Source of the DNA: Brachybacterium ginsengisoli
Lineage (GTDB): Bacteria > Actinomycetota > Actinomycetes > Actinomycetales > Dermabacteraceae
Length of the DNA stretch: 64,000 nucleotides
Assembly: GCF_002407065.1 (NCBI RefSeq)
Contig: NZ_CP023564.1
Span: 806,001 to 870,000, forward strand
Direction of reading: 5' to 3'
Part shown: piece after piece, positions 17,333-25,629 of the stretch
Layout: each line of letters starts with the position of its first letter
How positions within the stretch are numbered: the stretch's first letter is position 1
Position numbers and translations under genes: made by a program
The notes under the pieces: model-generated
The model's input: only the letters and a program-made list of their open reading frames with translations
What the model was told of the DNA's origin: nothing
Databases searched by the model: none

Positions 17333-18418
17333 TCACCCCGTACCGGGGGTGAGCGCGAGGGTGCCGCCCAGCAGCGAGAGGACCGTGGGGATGATCCCGA
17401 GGGCGACGAAGGCGGGCAGCAGCGCCAGCCCGGTGGGCAGAACCAGTCGGACCGCGAGCTGCGCGGCCAGCACCTCGGCCTCGCGGGCCCGGCCGCGGCG
17501 CGCATCGCGGGCCGCGGAGCGCAGCACCCGGGACAGGTCGGATCCGGTGCCCTCGGCGAGCACGGCGGAGCGGGCCAGGGAGTCCAGCTCGGTGGGCAGG
17601 GCCCGACCGGCGAGGGCCGCGGGGACCCCGGCCTCCAGGGCGGCGGAGACCCGCTGCAGCGCTGTCGCCTCGTCCCCGGCGGGCAGGGCGTGGCCGACAG
17701 CCGCCGCTGCACGGGAGAGGGGCAGCCCCGAGTCCAGTGCGCCGGCGATCAGCTCGAGCTGCACGGAGGGGTCCACGCGGCGGCGGCGCGGGGGATCGGC
17801 CCGATGGATGAGCCGTCGCATCCACCACCAGCCGAGGCCGGTCAGGGCGAGGCCCGCGAGGCCGAGCAGGTTCCCGGCTCCGGAGGTCAGCAGGAGGCGC
17901 AGGGGGTCGCCGCCGAGCAGCATCCCCAGGCCGAGCCCGGCCGCAGGCAGGACCAGCAGTATCCGGGCGGTGGACCGGGGGCCGGCAAAGGCTGTGCGTC
18001 GTGCCTGCGCGGCATCGTGCAGATCGCGCAGGGCCTCGGCGAGGTGCTGCAGCATCATCGCGGTCGGCGCCCCGGTCCGCTCGCACACCGCGAGGGCGGT
18101 GCTCAGGGAGGACACCATCTCGGTGCGCCGCAGCCTCTCTCCCGCCGCGCGGCGGAGGTCGGCGCCCGTGGCGGCGGCGCGGGCGAGGTCCTGCAGCTCG
18201 CCCTCGGGGAGCGAGCGCCCCAGCGCGGCCCAGGCCTGGCGTGGTCCCGCCCCGGAGCTGATGACCGTGGCGAGCTGTTCCACCAGGTGCGCCATCTCGA
18301 GGGGACCGGCGCCGGCCCGGCGGGCCCGGCGGGGGAGGGCCGGAGCAGGGGCGTGCGGAGGCGGCGGAGCGAGCACCCATCCCAGCGCCAGCAGGGCCCC
18401 GAGCACGAGGGCGATCAT
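17333..18418 (-). CDS. Fused TadB-TadC-like inner-membrane platform protein
   Basis: 361 residues containing two type II secretion F-type domains in one chain. The first is at about residues 40-140 (LEMAHLVEQLATVISSGAGP), the second at about 220-330 (VQLELIAGALDSGLPLS). Helices lie at the N-terminus, about 145-200 and the C-terminus. Most Tad loci carry two separate genes for the platform; here one frame covers both without a stop. The start ATG at 18418 overlaps the tadA stop (ATGA). It should anchor the TadA ATPase in the membrane. Confidence 0.82.
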   Translation of the reverse strand: MIALVLGALLALGWVLAPPPPHAPAPALPRRARRAGAGPLEMAHLVEQLATVISSGAGPRQAWAALGRSLPEGELQDLARAAATGADLRRAAGERLRRTEMVSSLSTALAVCERTGAPTAMMLQHLAEALRDLHDAAQARRTAFAGPRSTARILLVLPAAGLGLGMLLGGDPLRLLLTSGAGNLLGLAGLALTGLGWWWMRRLIHRADPPRRRRVDPSVQLELIAGALDSGLPLSRAAAAVGHALPAGDEATALQRVSAALEAGVPAALAGRALPTELDSLARSAVLAEGTGSDLSRVLRSAARDARRGRAREAEVLAAQLAVRLVLPTGLALLPAFVALGIIPTVLSLLGGTLALTPGTG

Positions 18419-19656
18419 GCCGTCCGCCGATGCTCGGCGCGCGGTGCTCCGGGTGCTCCGACGACGGACGGCCCCGCAGCGGGGGAGGAGGAACCCGTCA
18501 GGAGGCGGTGGGCGAGAGCCTCGGCGGCCGGCCCGTGCTCGAGCCGGCCCTCCCGGATGCGCAGCGCCGTCGTCGCCTCGAGCAGCCCGTCCTCTCCCCG
18601 CTCGAGCAGGGCGATCTCCTCCAGCGCCCGGGTCCCGCCCCGTCGGCCGAGGTGGATCACGACCTTCAGGGCGCTCGCGACCTGGGAAGCCAGCGCGGAG
18701 CGGTCGAGTCCGCCGAGCGCGCCGAGCGCCTCGAGCCGGGCGGGCACATCGGCGGCGGTGTTCGCATGGACGGTGCCGCAGCCGCCCTCGTGCCCGGTGT
18801 TCAACGCCTGCAGGAGCTCGCGGAGCTCTCCTCCGCGGCACTCTCCGAGCACGATCCTGTCCGGTCGCATCCGCAGGCTCTGCCGCACCAGGGCGGTGAG
18901 GTCCACGGCGCCGGCGCCCTCGCTGTTGGCGTGCCGGGACTGCAGGTGGACCACGTGGGGATGGTCGACGGAGAGCTCCTGCACATCCTCGACCACGACG
19001 ATCCGTTCGTCGTCAGGGGCCTGGGAGAGCATCGCCGCCAGCAGGGTCGACTTCCCGGTGCCCGTTCCACCGGTGACCAGGAAGGGCACCCGTGCCGTGA
19101 TGATCGCGAGCAGTACCGCCCGGGCATCGGTGCCCAGAGCGCCGAGGCGCTCGAGGTCCTCCAGGGAGAGCGCCGTCGCGCCGGGCAGGCGCAGCGAGAG
19201 GATCGCCCCGCCCGGGGACAGCGGCGGGAGCACCGCGTGGAAGCGGATCCCGGAGGGCAGATGCGCATCGGCCCAGGGCATGGCATCGTCCAGCCGCCGT
19301 CCGCCGACGGTGGCCAGACGGACGGCCAGGTCCCGCGCCTGGGCGGGGCCCAGGCGCCGGTCGGTGGGGTGGAGTCCCTCGAGGTCGTCCACCCAGACCG
19401 TGCCGTCGTCGTTGACCAGCAGGTCGGTGACCCCGGGGACGACCAGTGCCTGCAGCGGGCCCAGTCCGTCCACGTGATCGCGGATCCGATCGGTCAGCTC
19501 GAGGGTCGCCGCCGCTCCCAGCACCCGGCCCTGGCGGCGCAGCACCCGCACGATACGGGGAACGTCCACCGTGCCGGGTGTGCGCACCAGGTCCTCCCGC
19601 ACCAGGTCGAGCAGCGGGGCGAGGTCGTCCTGGGGCAGAGTCTCCTCGCCGATCAT
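18415..19656 (-). CDS. tadA: TadA/CpaF-type secretion ATPase
   Basis: 413 residues. It powers assembly of the Flp/Tad pilus or related export machine. Walker A is GGTGTGKSTLL near residue 195, the Walker B region is RMRPDRIVLGECRGGE, and the His box is GHEGGCGTVHANT. The N-terminal segment of about 100 residues resembles the CpaF N-terminal domain. It overlaps the ssd stop by 4 bases. It matches the Rv3659c position in the mycobacterial locus. Confidence 0.9.
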   Translation of the reverse strand: MIGEETLPQDDLAPLLDLVREDLVRTPGTVDVPRIVRVLRRQGRVLGAAATLELTDRIRDHVDGLGPLQALVVPGVTDLLVNDDGTVWVDDLEGLHPTDRRLGPAQARDLAVRLATVGGRRLDDAMPWADAHLPSGIRFHAVLPPLSPGGAILSLRLPGATALSLEDLERLGALGTDARAVLLAIITARVPFLVTGGTGTGKSTLLAAMLSQAPDDERIVVVEDVQELSVDHPHVVHLQSRHANSEGAGAVDLTALVRQSLRMRPDRIVLGECRGGELRELLQALNTGHEGGCGTVHANTAADVPARLEALGALGGLDRSALASQVASALKVVIHLGRRGGTRALEEIALLERGEDGLLEATTALRIREGRLEHGPAAEALAHRLLTGSSSPAAGPSVVGAPGAPRAEHRRTA

Positions 19657-20858
19657 GCCGACCTCCCGGGGACGAGGCGGGCCATCAGCTCGACGGCGGC
19701 GCGGTCGGCGCCGCGACGGCGCCGGTCCAGCAGGGGCACCCAGCTGCGGGGTGAGTCTCGGAAGGTCGCAGCCAGGTCGAGGCCGAGGTCCTCGCAGACC
19801 TCGCCGGCGCCGAGCGGTCCGCTGCGGCGCACCACCGCGCTCGCGAGCCCGTCGGGCAGCTGCCAGGCCCGCAGCCGGCGCATCGTCGCGCGCACGGCAT
19901 GGTCCGTGGAGGGGACGACCACCAGCAGCTGGTGGAGGTGCTCCACCGCGATGGGCACCATGGCGGAGCTCAGATCAACCACCACCGTTCCGTCCAGCGC
20001 GGACAGCGCCGACAGCACGGGTGGGAGGTCCTGCTCCAACGGGCCGTGATCCTCACCGGCGACCAGCAGGTGCACCTCGTCGACCTGGGGGAGCCCGGCG
20101 CGCAGCGCCTCGCCGTCGTCCGGACCGAGGGCCGCGGTGTCCCTCCACCGGATCCCCTCCGATTCCGGGGCCTCGACGAGCAGGTCGATCCCGCCTCCGA
20201 AGGGGTCGGCATCGATGAGGGCGACCGGGCCCCGTGCCCGCGCCGCTCCGGCCACGCGGGCCGCGAAGCTCGAGGCGCCCGCTCCGCCGCAGCCGCCGAC
20301 CACCCCGACCAGGAGCGAGGACGAGCGAGGGCGGGCCAGCTCGGCCAGGCGGGAGAGGAGATCGTCGGAGCCGCTCGGCAGAGGGAGCACCGCCTGCGCG
20401 CCGGCCGCGAGCGCCGCGGACCAGACCGCTGCGGGGATCTCGGGGGAGCCCGTGACCACGAGCAGCGGCGCTGCGCCGCGACCGGGCGCCCTGCCGTCGG
20501 CGAGGGAGGCGGCGTCCACCACGGTGCAGACGACCGCCGACGCGCCGATGCCGACGGGACCTCCGGCGTCCCCGACCTCGACGGCGCCGCCGTGCAGCTC
20601 GAGGCCGACGGCCGTGGCATGGTCGCGCACGAGGGCACGCAGCGCCTGGTCGGACCCCGCCCAGCGCACCGCGGAACGCCCTCGGGGACCCGGTGCGGGA
20701 GCCTCCGGTTCAGGGCCGGGGAAGCGGGTGCGCCGGCGGCGCGCGGTGGCCTCCGCCCCGCCCGCCGGCTCGGTCGGGACGAGGGCGTCGGGCAGGCCCG
20801 GCACCGCGCTCTGCTCGCCGCTGCGCATGCCCGGTGGGATGGTGATCGTCCTGGTCAT
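19653..20858 (-). CDS. ssd: CpaE/TadZ-like ATPase (Ssd, septum-site-determining type)
   Basis: 401 residues. A MinD/ParA-like protein in the first position of the Tad operon, as Ssd (Rv3660c) is in mycobacteria. The P-loop region reads GVVGGCGGAGASSFAA and lacks the signature Lys of the deviant Walker motif, as I recall for Ssd proteins. IDADPFGGGIDLL follows. About 110 variable residues precede the core. It probably positions the pilus machine or affects septation. No good ribosome site precedes the ATG at 20858; an in-frame ATG lies 11 codons downstream. Confidence 0.82.
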   Translation of the reverse strand: MTRTITIPPGMRSGEQSAVPGLPDALVPTEPAGGAEATARRRRTRFPGPEPEAPAPGPRGRSAVRWAGSDQALRALVRDHATAVGLELHGGAVEVGDAGGPVGIGASAVVCTVVDAASLADGRAPGRGAAPLLVVTGSPEIPAAVWSAALAAGAQAVLPLPSGSDDLLSRLAELARPRSSSLLVGVVGGCGGAGASSFAARVAGAARARGPVALIDADPFGGGIDLLVEAPESEGIRWRDTAALGPDDGEALRAGLPQVDEVHLLVAGEDHGPLEQDLPPVLSALSALDGTVVVDLSSAMVPIAVEHLHQLLVVVPSTDHAVRATMRRLRAWQLPDGLASAVVRRSGPLGAGEVCEDLGLDLAATFRDSPRSWVPLLDRRRRGADRAAVELMARLVPGRSA

Positions 20859-20956
20859 GCGGCCATCGTGGCCGAATCGTCGAGGTCAGGACAGGGGTCG
20901 ACGAGGACGGTGGACAACCGGTCTCTGTGGAGGAGAGATCAGGTCCGGTTCGGTAC

Positions 20957-20985
20957 TTGCAGAGCCCGGAACGTGCGCGTAGTGT
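20957..20985 (+). promoter_or_regulatory. Sigma-70-type promoter of the small RNA
   Basis: TTGCAG (20957-20962), a 17-bp spacer and TAGTGT (20980-20985). Transcription would begin near 20992, rightward and divergent from ssd. No ORF follows on this strand before the hairpin at 21121. Confidence 0.6.
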
Positions 20986-20991
20986 GATCTG

Positions 20992-21160
20992 CACAACGAC
21001 GAATACCGGCATCGGAACCCACGTACGACTGGTCCCCGCAACGGACCGGCTGTGAGGCGTCGAAAGCGCCACCGCAGCCAGATCACGTGTACGCCTGATC
21101 CCGATGCAGACGGCTCGTCCGGAGCGGCGTCGCGAGAGATCGCGTCGCCGCTCCTCTTGT
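20992..21160 (+). ncRNA. Candidate structured small RNA, about 165 nt
   Basis: The region has a promoter, no plausible ORF, and nested helices. A closing stem pairs GCATCGG (21009-21015) with CCGATGC (21101-21107). An inner stem pairs CGTAC (21022-21026) with GTACG (21089-21093). Two hairpins lie inside: GGTCC/GGACC (21031-21035, 21043-21047) and GGCTG/CAGCC (21048-21052, 21075-21079), the latter with an inner GGCG/CGCC stem. A strong hairpin ends the unit. It lies next to ssd, where mycobacteria carry the B11 (6C) small RNA, but the C-rich loops of 6C are not seen. The boundaries are estimates. Confidence 0.6.
21121..21154. terminator. Terminator between small RNA and xthA
   Basis: GGAGCGGCG (21121-21129) pairs with CGCCGCTCC (21146-21154), and CGCGA/TCGCG pairs inside. 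The rightward strand continues CTCTTGTGTG, a weak U-rich tract. It could end both the small RNA and leftward xthA. Confidence 0.6.
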
Positions 21161-21213
21161 GTGCGGACTCCCGGGGGCCGCAGCGAGGGCGGGCCGGAGG
21201 CCCGCCCTGCGGC

Positions 21214-22014
21214 TCAGAACTCCAGGTCCACCACCACGGGCGCGTGGTCCGAGGCGCCCTTGCCCTTGCGCTCCTCGCGGTCGATGAACGACCCGGTCAC
21301 CGCGGATTCCACGGCGGGGGAGCCCAGCACGAAGTCGATGCGCATCCCCTCCTTCTTCGGGAAGCGCAGCTTCTGGTAATCCCAGTAGGTGTAGACGCCG
21401 GGGCCGGGATGGTCCCCGCGCACCACATCGGCGAATCCGGCGTCCACCACGGAGCGGAACGCGGCCCGCTCGGGCTCGGTGACATGGGTCTTGCCCTCGA
21501 AGAACTCCCGGTCCCAGACGTCGTCGTCGAGCGGGGCCACGTTGAAGTCGCCCACCAGGGCCACGCGGGCGTCGGCATCCGCGGCGAGCTCGCGCGCACC
21601 CTCGGCGCGCAGCGCCTCCAGCCAGCGCAGCTTGTAGGCATAGTGCGGGTGGTCGATCTCGCGACCGTTGGGCACGTACAGGGACCAGATCCGCAGGCCG
21701 TCGCCCACGACGCCGCCCAGGGCCCGGGCCTCGACCACCCCGGTCTCGTCCTCGGGATAGGAGGGGACCGCGGGCAGCTCGGTGCGCACGTCGGTCAGGC
21801 CCACGCGGGAGATCAGCGCCACCCCGTTCCACTGGTTCAGGCCGTGCGCCGCGACCTCGTACCCGGCCGCCGTCAGGGCCTCGAGATCGAGCTGCGCGGG
21901 CTTGGCCTTGATCTCCTGCAGGGCCAGGACGTCCACGTCGTGCCGTTCGAGGAAGTCGAGCACCCGATCCATCCGGGCACGCAGAGAATTGATGTTCCAG
22001 GTCGCGATGCGCAT
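21214..22014 (-). CDS. xthA: Exodeoxyribonuclease III
   Basis: 266 residues. An AP endonuclease/3'-5' exonuclease for base-excision repair. Family motifs are NINSLRARMDRVLDF, LQEIKAK with the metal-binding Glu, VGDFNVAPLDDDVWD, and the C-terminal SDHAPVVVDLEF with the catalytic His. A minus-strand TAGGAT (22026-22021) ends 6 bases before the ATG, suggesting leaderless expression. Divergent from the SDR gene. Confidence 0.95.
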   Translation of the reverse strand: MRIATWNINSLRARMDRVLDFLERHDVDVLALQEIKAKPAQLDLEALTAAGYEVAAHGLNQWNGVALISRVGLTDVRTELPAVPSYPEDETGVVEARALGGVVGDGLRIWSLYVPNGREIDHPHYAYKLRWLEALRAEGARELAADADARVALVGDFNVAPLDDDVWDREFFEGKTHVTEPERAAFRSVVDAGFADVVRGDHPGPGVYTYWDYQKLRFPKKEGMRIDFVLGSPAVESAVTGSFIDREERKGKGASDHAPVVVDLEF

Positions 22015-22078
22015 GCCACGATCCTACGGGTGTGCGAAGTTGCGCGCCGAGGGGCGCGGAGCGTCGTAAACTCACGGC

Positions 22079-22927
22079 ATGGCGCGCGCACTCGTCACCG
22101 GATCGACCTCCGGACTGGGCCTCGAATTCGCCTGGCAGCTGGCCGGGACCGGGCATGACCTCGTGCTGGTCGCCCGCGACGAGGATCGGCTGCGCGCGGT
22201 CTCGGAGCAGATCCGCGACGTGCACCAGGTCCAGGTCGAGGTGCTCCCCGCCGACCTCTCCGATCGTGAGCAGCTCGAGCGCGTCGCGATCCGGCTCACC
22301 GATCCCGTGGATCGGGTCGAGCTGCTCGTCAACAATGCCGGCTACGGGCTGCGCGGAGGATTCCTCGAGGTCGGCGTCGACGACCATGTGCGGCAGATGG
22401 ACACCCTGATGCGGGCGGTGCTGGTCCTCTCCCACGCCGCGGCGCGCACGATGGTCCAGCGCCGGCGCGGCGCCATCCTCAACGTCAGCTCGCTGGCCGG
22501 GTACACCACCGCCGGCCCCTATGCCGCCTCGAAGAGCTGGGTGACCGTGTTCACCGAGTCGCTCGCGATGGAGCTCGAGGGCACCGGCGTCTCCGCGACG
22601 GCCCTGCTGCCCGGGTTCGTGCAGACCGAGTTCCATGAGCGCGCCTCGATGGCCATGGACGGCCTACCGAGGATCACCTGGCTGAAGGCTCCCTACGTCG
22701 TCGAGTGCGCGCTGAAGGACACCGCACGGGGCACCGTCCTCTCGATCCCCTCGGTGAAGTACCGCACCGCCGGCGAGGTCTCCCGCATCGCCCCGCGCTC
22801 CCTGGTGCGGGCGCTCACCTCGCCGGACTGGTACCGGCGGGTGCAGGCGCGGTCCGTCCAGCGCTCCCGACGCAAGGCCTCCCGCCGGAACCTCCACGCC
22901 CCCTGGCAGCGGGACGACGAGGCCTGA
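22079..22927 (+). CDS. Short-chain dehydrogenase/reductase
   Basis: 282 residues. Classical SDR: cofactor motif TGSTSGLG at residues 7-14, NNAGYG, the active-site Ser in NVSSLAGYT and YAASK with the catalytic Tyr and Lys. The C-terminus is basic. The substrate is unknown; similar proteins are annotated as acyl or keto reductases. TAAACT (22067-22072) sits 6 bases before the ATG with no ribosome site, consistent with a leaderless message. Confidence 0.9.
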   Translation: MARALVTGSTSGLGLEFAWQLAGTGHDLVLVARDEDRLRAVSEQIRDVHQVQVEVLPADLSDREQLERVAIRLTDPVDRVELLVNNAGYGLRGGFLEVGVDDHVRQMDTLMRAVLVLSHAAARTMVQRRRGAILNVSSLAGYTTAGPYAASKSWVTVFTESLAMELEGTGVSATALLPGFVQTEFHERASMAMDGLPRITWLKAPYVVECALKDTARGTVLSIPSVKYRTAGEVSRIAPRSLVRALTSPDWYRRVQARSVQRSRRKASRRNLHAPWQRDDEA

Positions 22928-23025
22928 TCGGGCCCAGGAGCGCCGCCGGTGCGGGTCGTGGACCGTCGGCAGTACGGTGCCGGACGCCGCCGGATCGGCG
23001 AGGCGACGTCCTCTATCCTGGCCGC

Positions 23026-23625
23026 ATGGCCGATCCCCGCACCGCCCCCGCTCAGTCCCTGCCCATCGAGGACGCCCGTGAGCGTCTGCGCGTCCTGATC
23101 CGGGACCTCGCCGTGGTCCGCGGCCACGTCGTGCTCTCCTCGGGCGCCGAGGCGGACCACTACGTGGATCTGCGCCGGATCACCCTGCACCACGAGGCCG
23201 CGCCCCTGGTGGGCCGGGTCATGCTCGATCTGCTGCAGCGCGAGGGCCTGGTCCCCGGCATCGAGGCCGTCGGCGGCCTGACGCTCGGCGCCGACCCGGT
23301 CGCCACCTCGATCCTGCACGCCTCCGCGGCCGACGGGACGAGCGACCCGCTGGACGCCTTCGTGGTGCGCAAGGCCAACAAGGCCCACGGTCTCCAGCGA
23401 CGCATCGAGGGGCCGGACGTCACCGGCCGACGCGTGGTCGCGGTCGAGGACACCTCCACCACCGGCGGCAGCGTGCTCACCGCCTGCGAAGCCCTCACCG
23501 AGGCCGGTGCCGACATCGCGGCGGTCGCCGTGATCGTGCACCGCTCCGAAGCCTCCCGCGAGACGGTCGAGGCCGCCGGGCACCGCTACCTCGCCGCGTA
23601 CGACATCTCCGAGCTGGAGATCTGA
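23026..23625 (+). CDS. pyrE: Orotate phosphoribosyltransferase
   Basis: 199 residues. It transfers PRPP to orotate to form OMP in pyrimidine synthesis. The PRPP-binding loop is VVAVEDTSTTGGSVL, and the core KANKAHGLQRRIEG and GGLTLGADPVATS match the family. TATCCT (23014-23019) lies 6 bases before the ATG, suggesting leaderless transcription. The gene stands alone, not in a pyr operon, and converges on the metallopeptidase gene. Confidence 0.94.
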   Translation: MADPRTAPAQSLPIEDARERLRVLIRDLAVVRGHVVLSSGAEADHYVDLRRITLHHEAAPLVGRVMLDLLQREGLVPGIEAVGGLTLGADPVATSILHASAADGTSDPLDAFVVRKANKAHGLQRRIEGPDVTGRRVVAVEDTSTTGGSVLTACEALTEAGADIAAVAVIVHRSEASRETVEAAGHRYLAAYDISELEI

Positions 23626-23670
23626 GCAGGCTCCACCTGCCAGGAACGGCCCCGGGGTCGGCGCAGCGAT

Positions 23671-23718
23671 CGAGCTGTCACCGCACCGAGCTGTCACCGC
23701 ACCGAGCTGTCACCGCAC
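23671..23718. repeat. 16-bp tandem repeat, three perfect copies
   Basis: CGAGCTGTCACCGCAC is repeated at 23671-23686, 23687-23702 and 23703-23718, followed by a diverged partial copy. It lies between the convergent stops of pyrE and the metallopeptidase gene. Confidence 0.9.
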
Positions 23719-23734
23719 CGACCGGGGGAGCCGC

Positions 23735-24682
23735 TCAGACCTGATCGGCGGAGAAGGTGTCGCAGGACGCCACGGTGCCCTGCTCATAGCCGGTGGTGAA
23801 CCAGGACCGACGCTGCTCGGAGGAGCCATGCGTCCAGGACTCGGGTCGCACCTGACCGCCGGCGACCTCGCCCTGGATGTGGTCGTCGCCCACGGCGCTG
23901 GCCGCGGAGAGGGCCGAGGAGATGTCCTGATCGGTCAGGGGCTCGAGCATGGCGTTGCCGTCGTCGTCCACGGTGTTCGCGGCGTGATGCGCCCACACCC
24001 CGGCGTAGCAGTCGGCCTGCAGCTCGATCCGCACCTGATCGGACTGCGGTCCGGTCTGCGAACGGTCCGCGCTCTCCATCGTCCCGGACAGGTGCTGGAT
24101 GTGATGGCCGTACTCGTGGGCGACGACGTACATCTTCGCCAGCTGGCCGCCGTCGGCGCCGTACTGGCTGGAGAGGGAGCTGAAGAAGTTGACGTCGATG
24201 TAGATCGTCGAATCGGCGGGGCAGTAGAACGGGCCGACGTCCGCGGTCGCGGCACCGCAGCCGGTCTGCACCTCCCCGGGGAAGATCTGACCCGTCGGCT
24301 CGACGAAGTCGAACCCGGACTCGGGTGCCAGCTGCGACCACAGCGAGTCCGCGGACTCGATCGTCGCCTGGACCAGGCAGTCGTCCTGCTCGTTGGCGTC
24401 CGCGCCCGTCTGGCAGTGCTCGAGCGGCCCGCCCTGGGCCGCCGGGGCCTGCTGGGGCGAGCCGCTGCCACCGCCGCCGAGGAGATCCAGGGGGTTGTTG
24501 CCCATCAGGGCGTAGATGATCACGATGACGAGCAGCAGGCAGCCGCCGCCACCGCCGAGCTGCAGGCCGCGACCGCCCCGTCCGCCGCCTCCGGGCAGAC
24601 GGAATCGGCCGCCGCCACCGCCACCGCCACCTGAGGCGGAGACGTTGTCGGACCGGATCTCCGCATCGGGGTTGAACGTCAT
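23735..24682 (-). CDS. Neutral zinc metallopeptidase, YpfJ family, membrane-anchored
   Basis: 315 residues. A Gly-rich N-terminus of about 70 residues precedes one membrane helix (GCLLLVIVIIYALMG). The extracytoplasmic domain has the zinc motif HEYGHHIQH and a downstream ELQADCYAGVWA that supplies the third ligand. YpfJ proteins are putative peptidases without a firm substrate. The ATG at 24682 is chosen: minus-strand TACTCT (24694-24689) ends 6 bases upstream, and the longer open frame has no family similarity. Divergent from DedA. Confidence 0.9.
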   Translation of the reverse strand: MTFNPDAEIRSDNVSASGGGGGGGGRFRLPGGGGRGGRGLQLGGGGGCLLLVIVIIYALMGNNPLDLLGGGGSGSPQQAPAAQGGPLEHCQTGADANEQDDCLVQATIESADSLWSQLAPESGFDFVEPTGQIFPGEVQTGCGAATADVGPFYCPADSTIYIDVNFFSSLSSQYGADGGQLAKMYVVAHEYGHHIQHLSGTMESADRSQTGPQSDQVRIELQADCYAGVWAHHAANTVDDDGNAMLEPLTDQDISSALSAASAVGDDHIQGEVAGGQVRPESWTHGSSEQRRSWFTTGYEQGTVASCDTFSADQV

Positions 24683-24909
24683 GGCCACAGAGTAGACCGA
24701 GACCGCCGTGTGAGCAGGAGGAACGGGCAGAGTGAAGGTCCTGCGGACAAGACCGTCCGGTCGGTGTGCGGTCAGTATCCACCGCCTAGCATGGAGGTCG
24801 GGCCGCACAGCGGCGCATCGGGGGAGCGGATCCCCTGTTCCGTCGGCCCGGCCCGTCGGCCACGACCGACTCACCCGCCGTCCCGGACCGCATCGCGCGA
24901 GGAGCCTGA

Positions 24910-25629
24910 ATGAACATCGTCGACTGGGCGGTGGAGACCATGGACAGCCTCGGGGCTCTCGGCGTCCTCCTGCTGATCTTCCTCGAGAACGTCTTCCCGC
25001 CGATCCCCTCCGAGGTCATCCTGCCGCTGGCCGGGGTGACGGCCGCCGGACCGAACAACTCCTACTGGGTCATGCTCCTGGCCTCCGTGGCCGGATCCGT
25101 CCTCGGGGCCTGGCTGCTGTACGGCATCGGCCGCGCGCTCGGCCCGGAGCGGCTGCGGAGGATCGTCATCCGGCTGCCGCTGGTGCATGTCGGGGACTAC
25201 GACAAGTCCGTCGACTTCATGGACCGCCACGGGCACAAGGCCATCTTCTTCGGCCGCTTCGTGCCCGGGGTCCGATCGCTGATCTCGATCCCCGCCGGGC
25301 TGTATGCGATGCCGATCGGCACGTTCACCCTGCTCACCGCCGCGGGCAGCGCCGTGTGGAACACGATCTTCCTGACCATCGGCTTCTACATGGGCAGCAA
25401 CTGGACCGTCATCGAGCCCTACACCGACGTCTTCTCCAACGTGGTCTACGCGATCATCGTGCTGGTGGTGCTGGTCGTCCTGGTGCGCCTGATCCTGCGC
25501 GAGCGGAAGCGACGCGCCCTGGGTCTGCCCGATCCGGATCAGGCGTACGTCGATGAACTCGACGCCGAGGGCTCCGCGGACGGAGCGAGCGGCACGCACA
25601 GCGCCGACGAGCGCGGCGGGGAGCGATGA
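24910..25629 (+). CDS. DedA/SNARE-associated family membrane protein
   Basis: 239 residues with about five membrane segments. Family signatures are FLENVFPPIPSEVILPLAG and FGRFVPGVRSLISIPAG. DedA proteins act as lipid flippases, some for undecaprenyl phosphate, and help maintain the membrane potential. The C-terminal tail of about 45 residues is hydrophilic. GAGGAG precedes the ATG. It overlaps the next gene by 4 bases (ATGA). Confidence 0.9.
   Translation: MNIVDWAVETMDSLGALGVLLLIFLENVFPPIPSEVILPLAGVTAAGPNNSYWVMLLASVAGSVLGAWLLYGIGRALGPERLRRIVIRLPLVHVGDYDKSVDFMDRHGHKAIFFGRFVPGVRSLISIPAGLYAMPIGTFTLLTAAGSAVWNTIFLTIGFYMGSNWTVIEPYTDVFSNVVYAIIVLVVLVVLVRLILRERKRRALGLPDPDQAYVDELDAEGSADGASGTHSADERGGER

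Noticed and set aside
20992-21160. tRNA, 6S RNA, SRP RNA or tmRNA
   Set aside because: No cloverleaf, no CCA end, no conserved SRP loop and no tag ORF was visible. The canonical 6C loops with six C residues are also absent.
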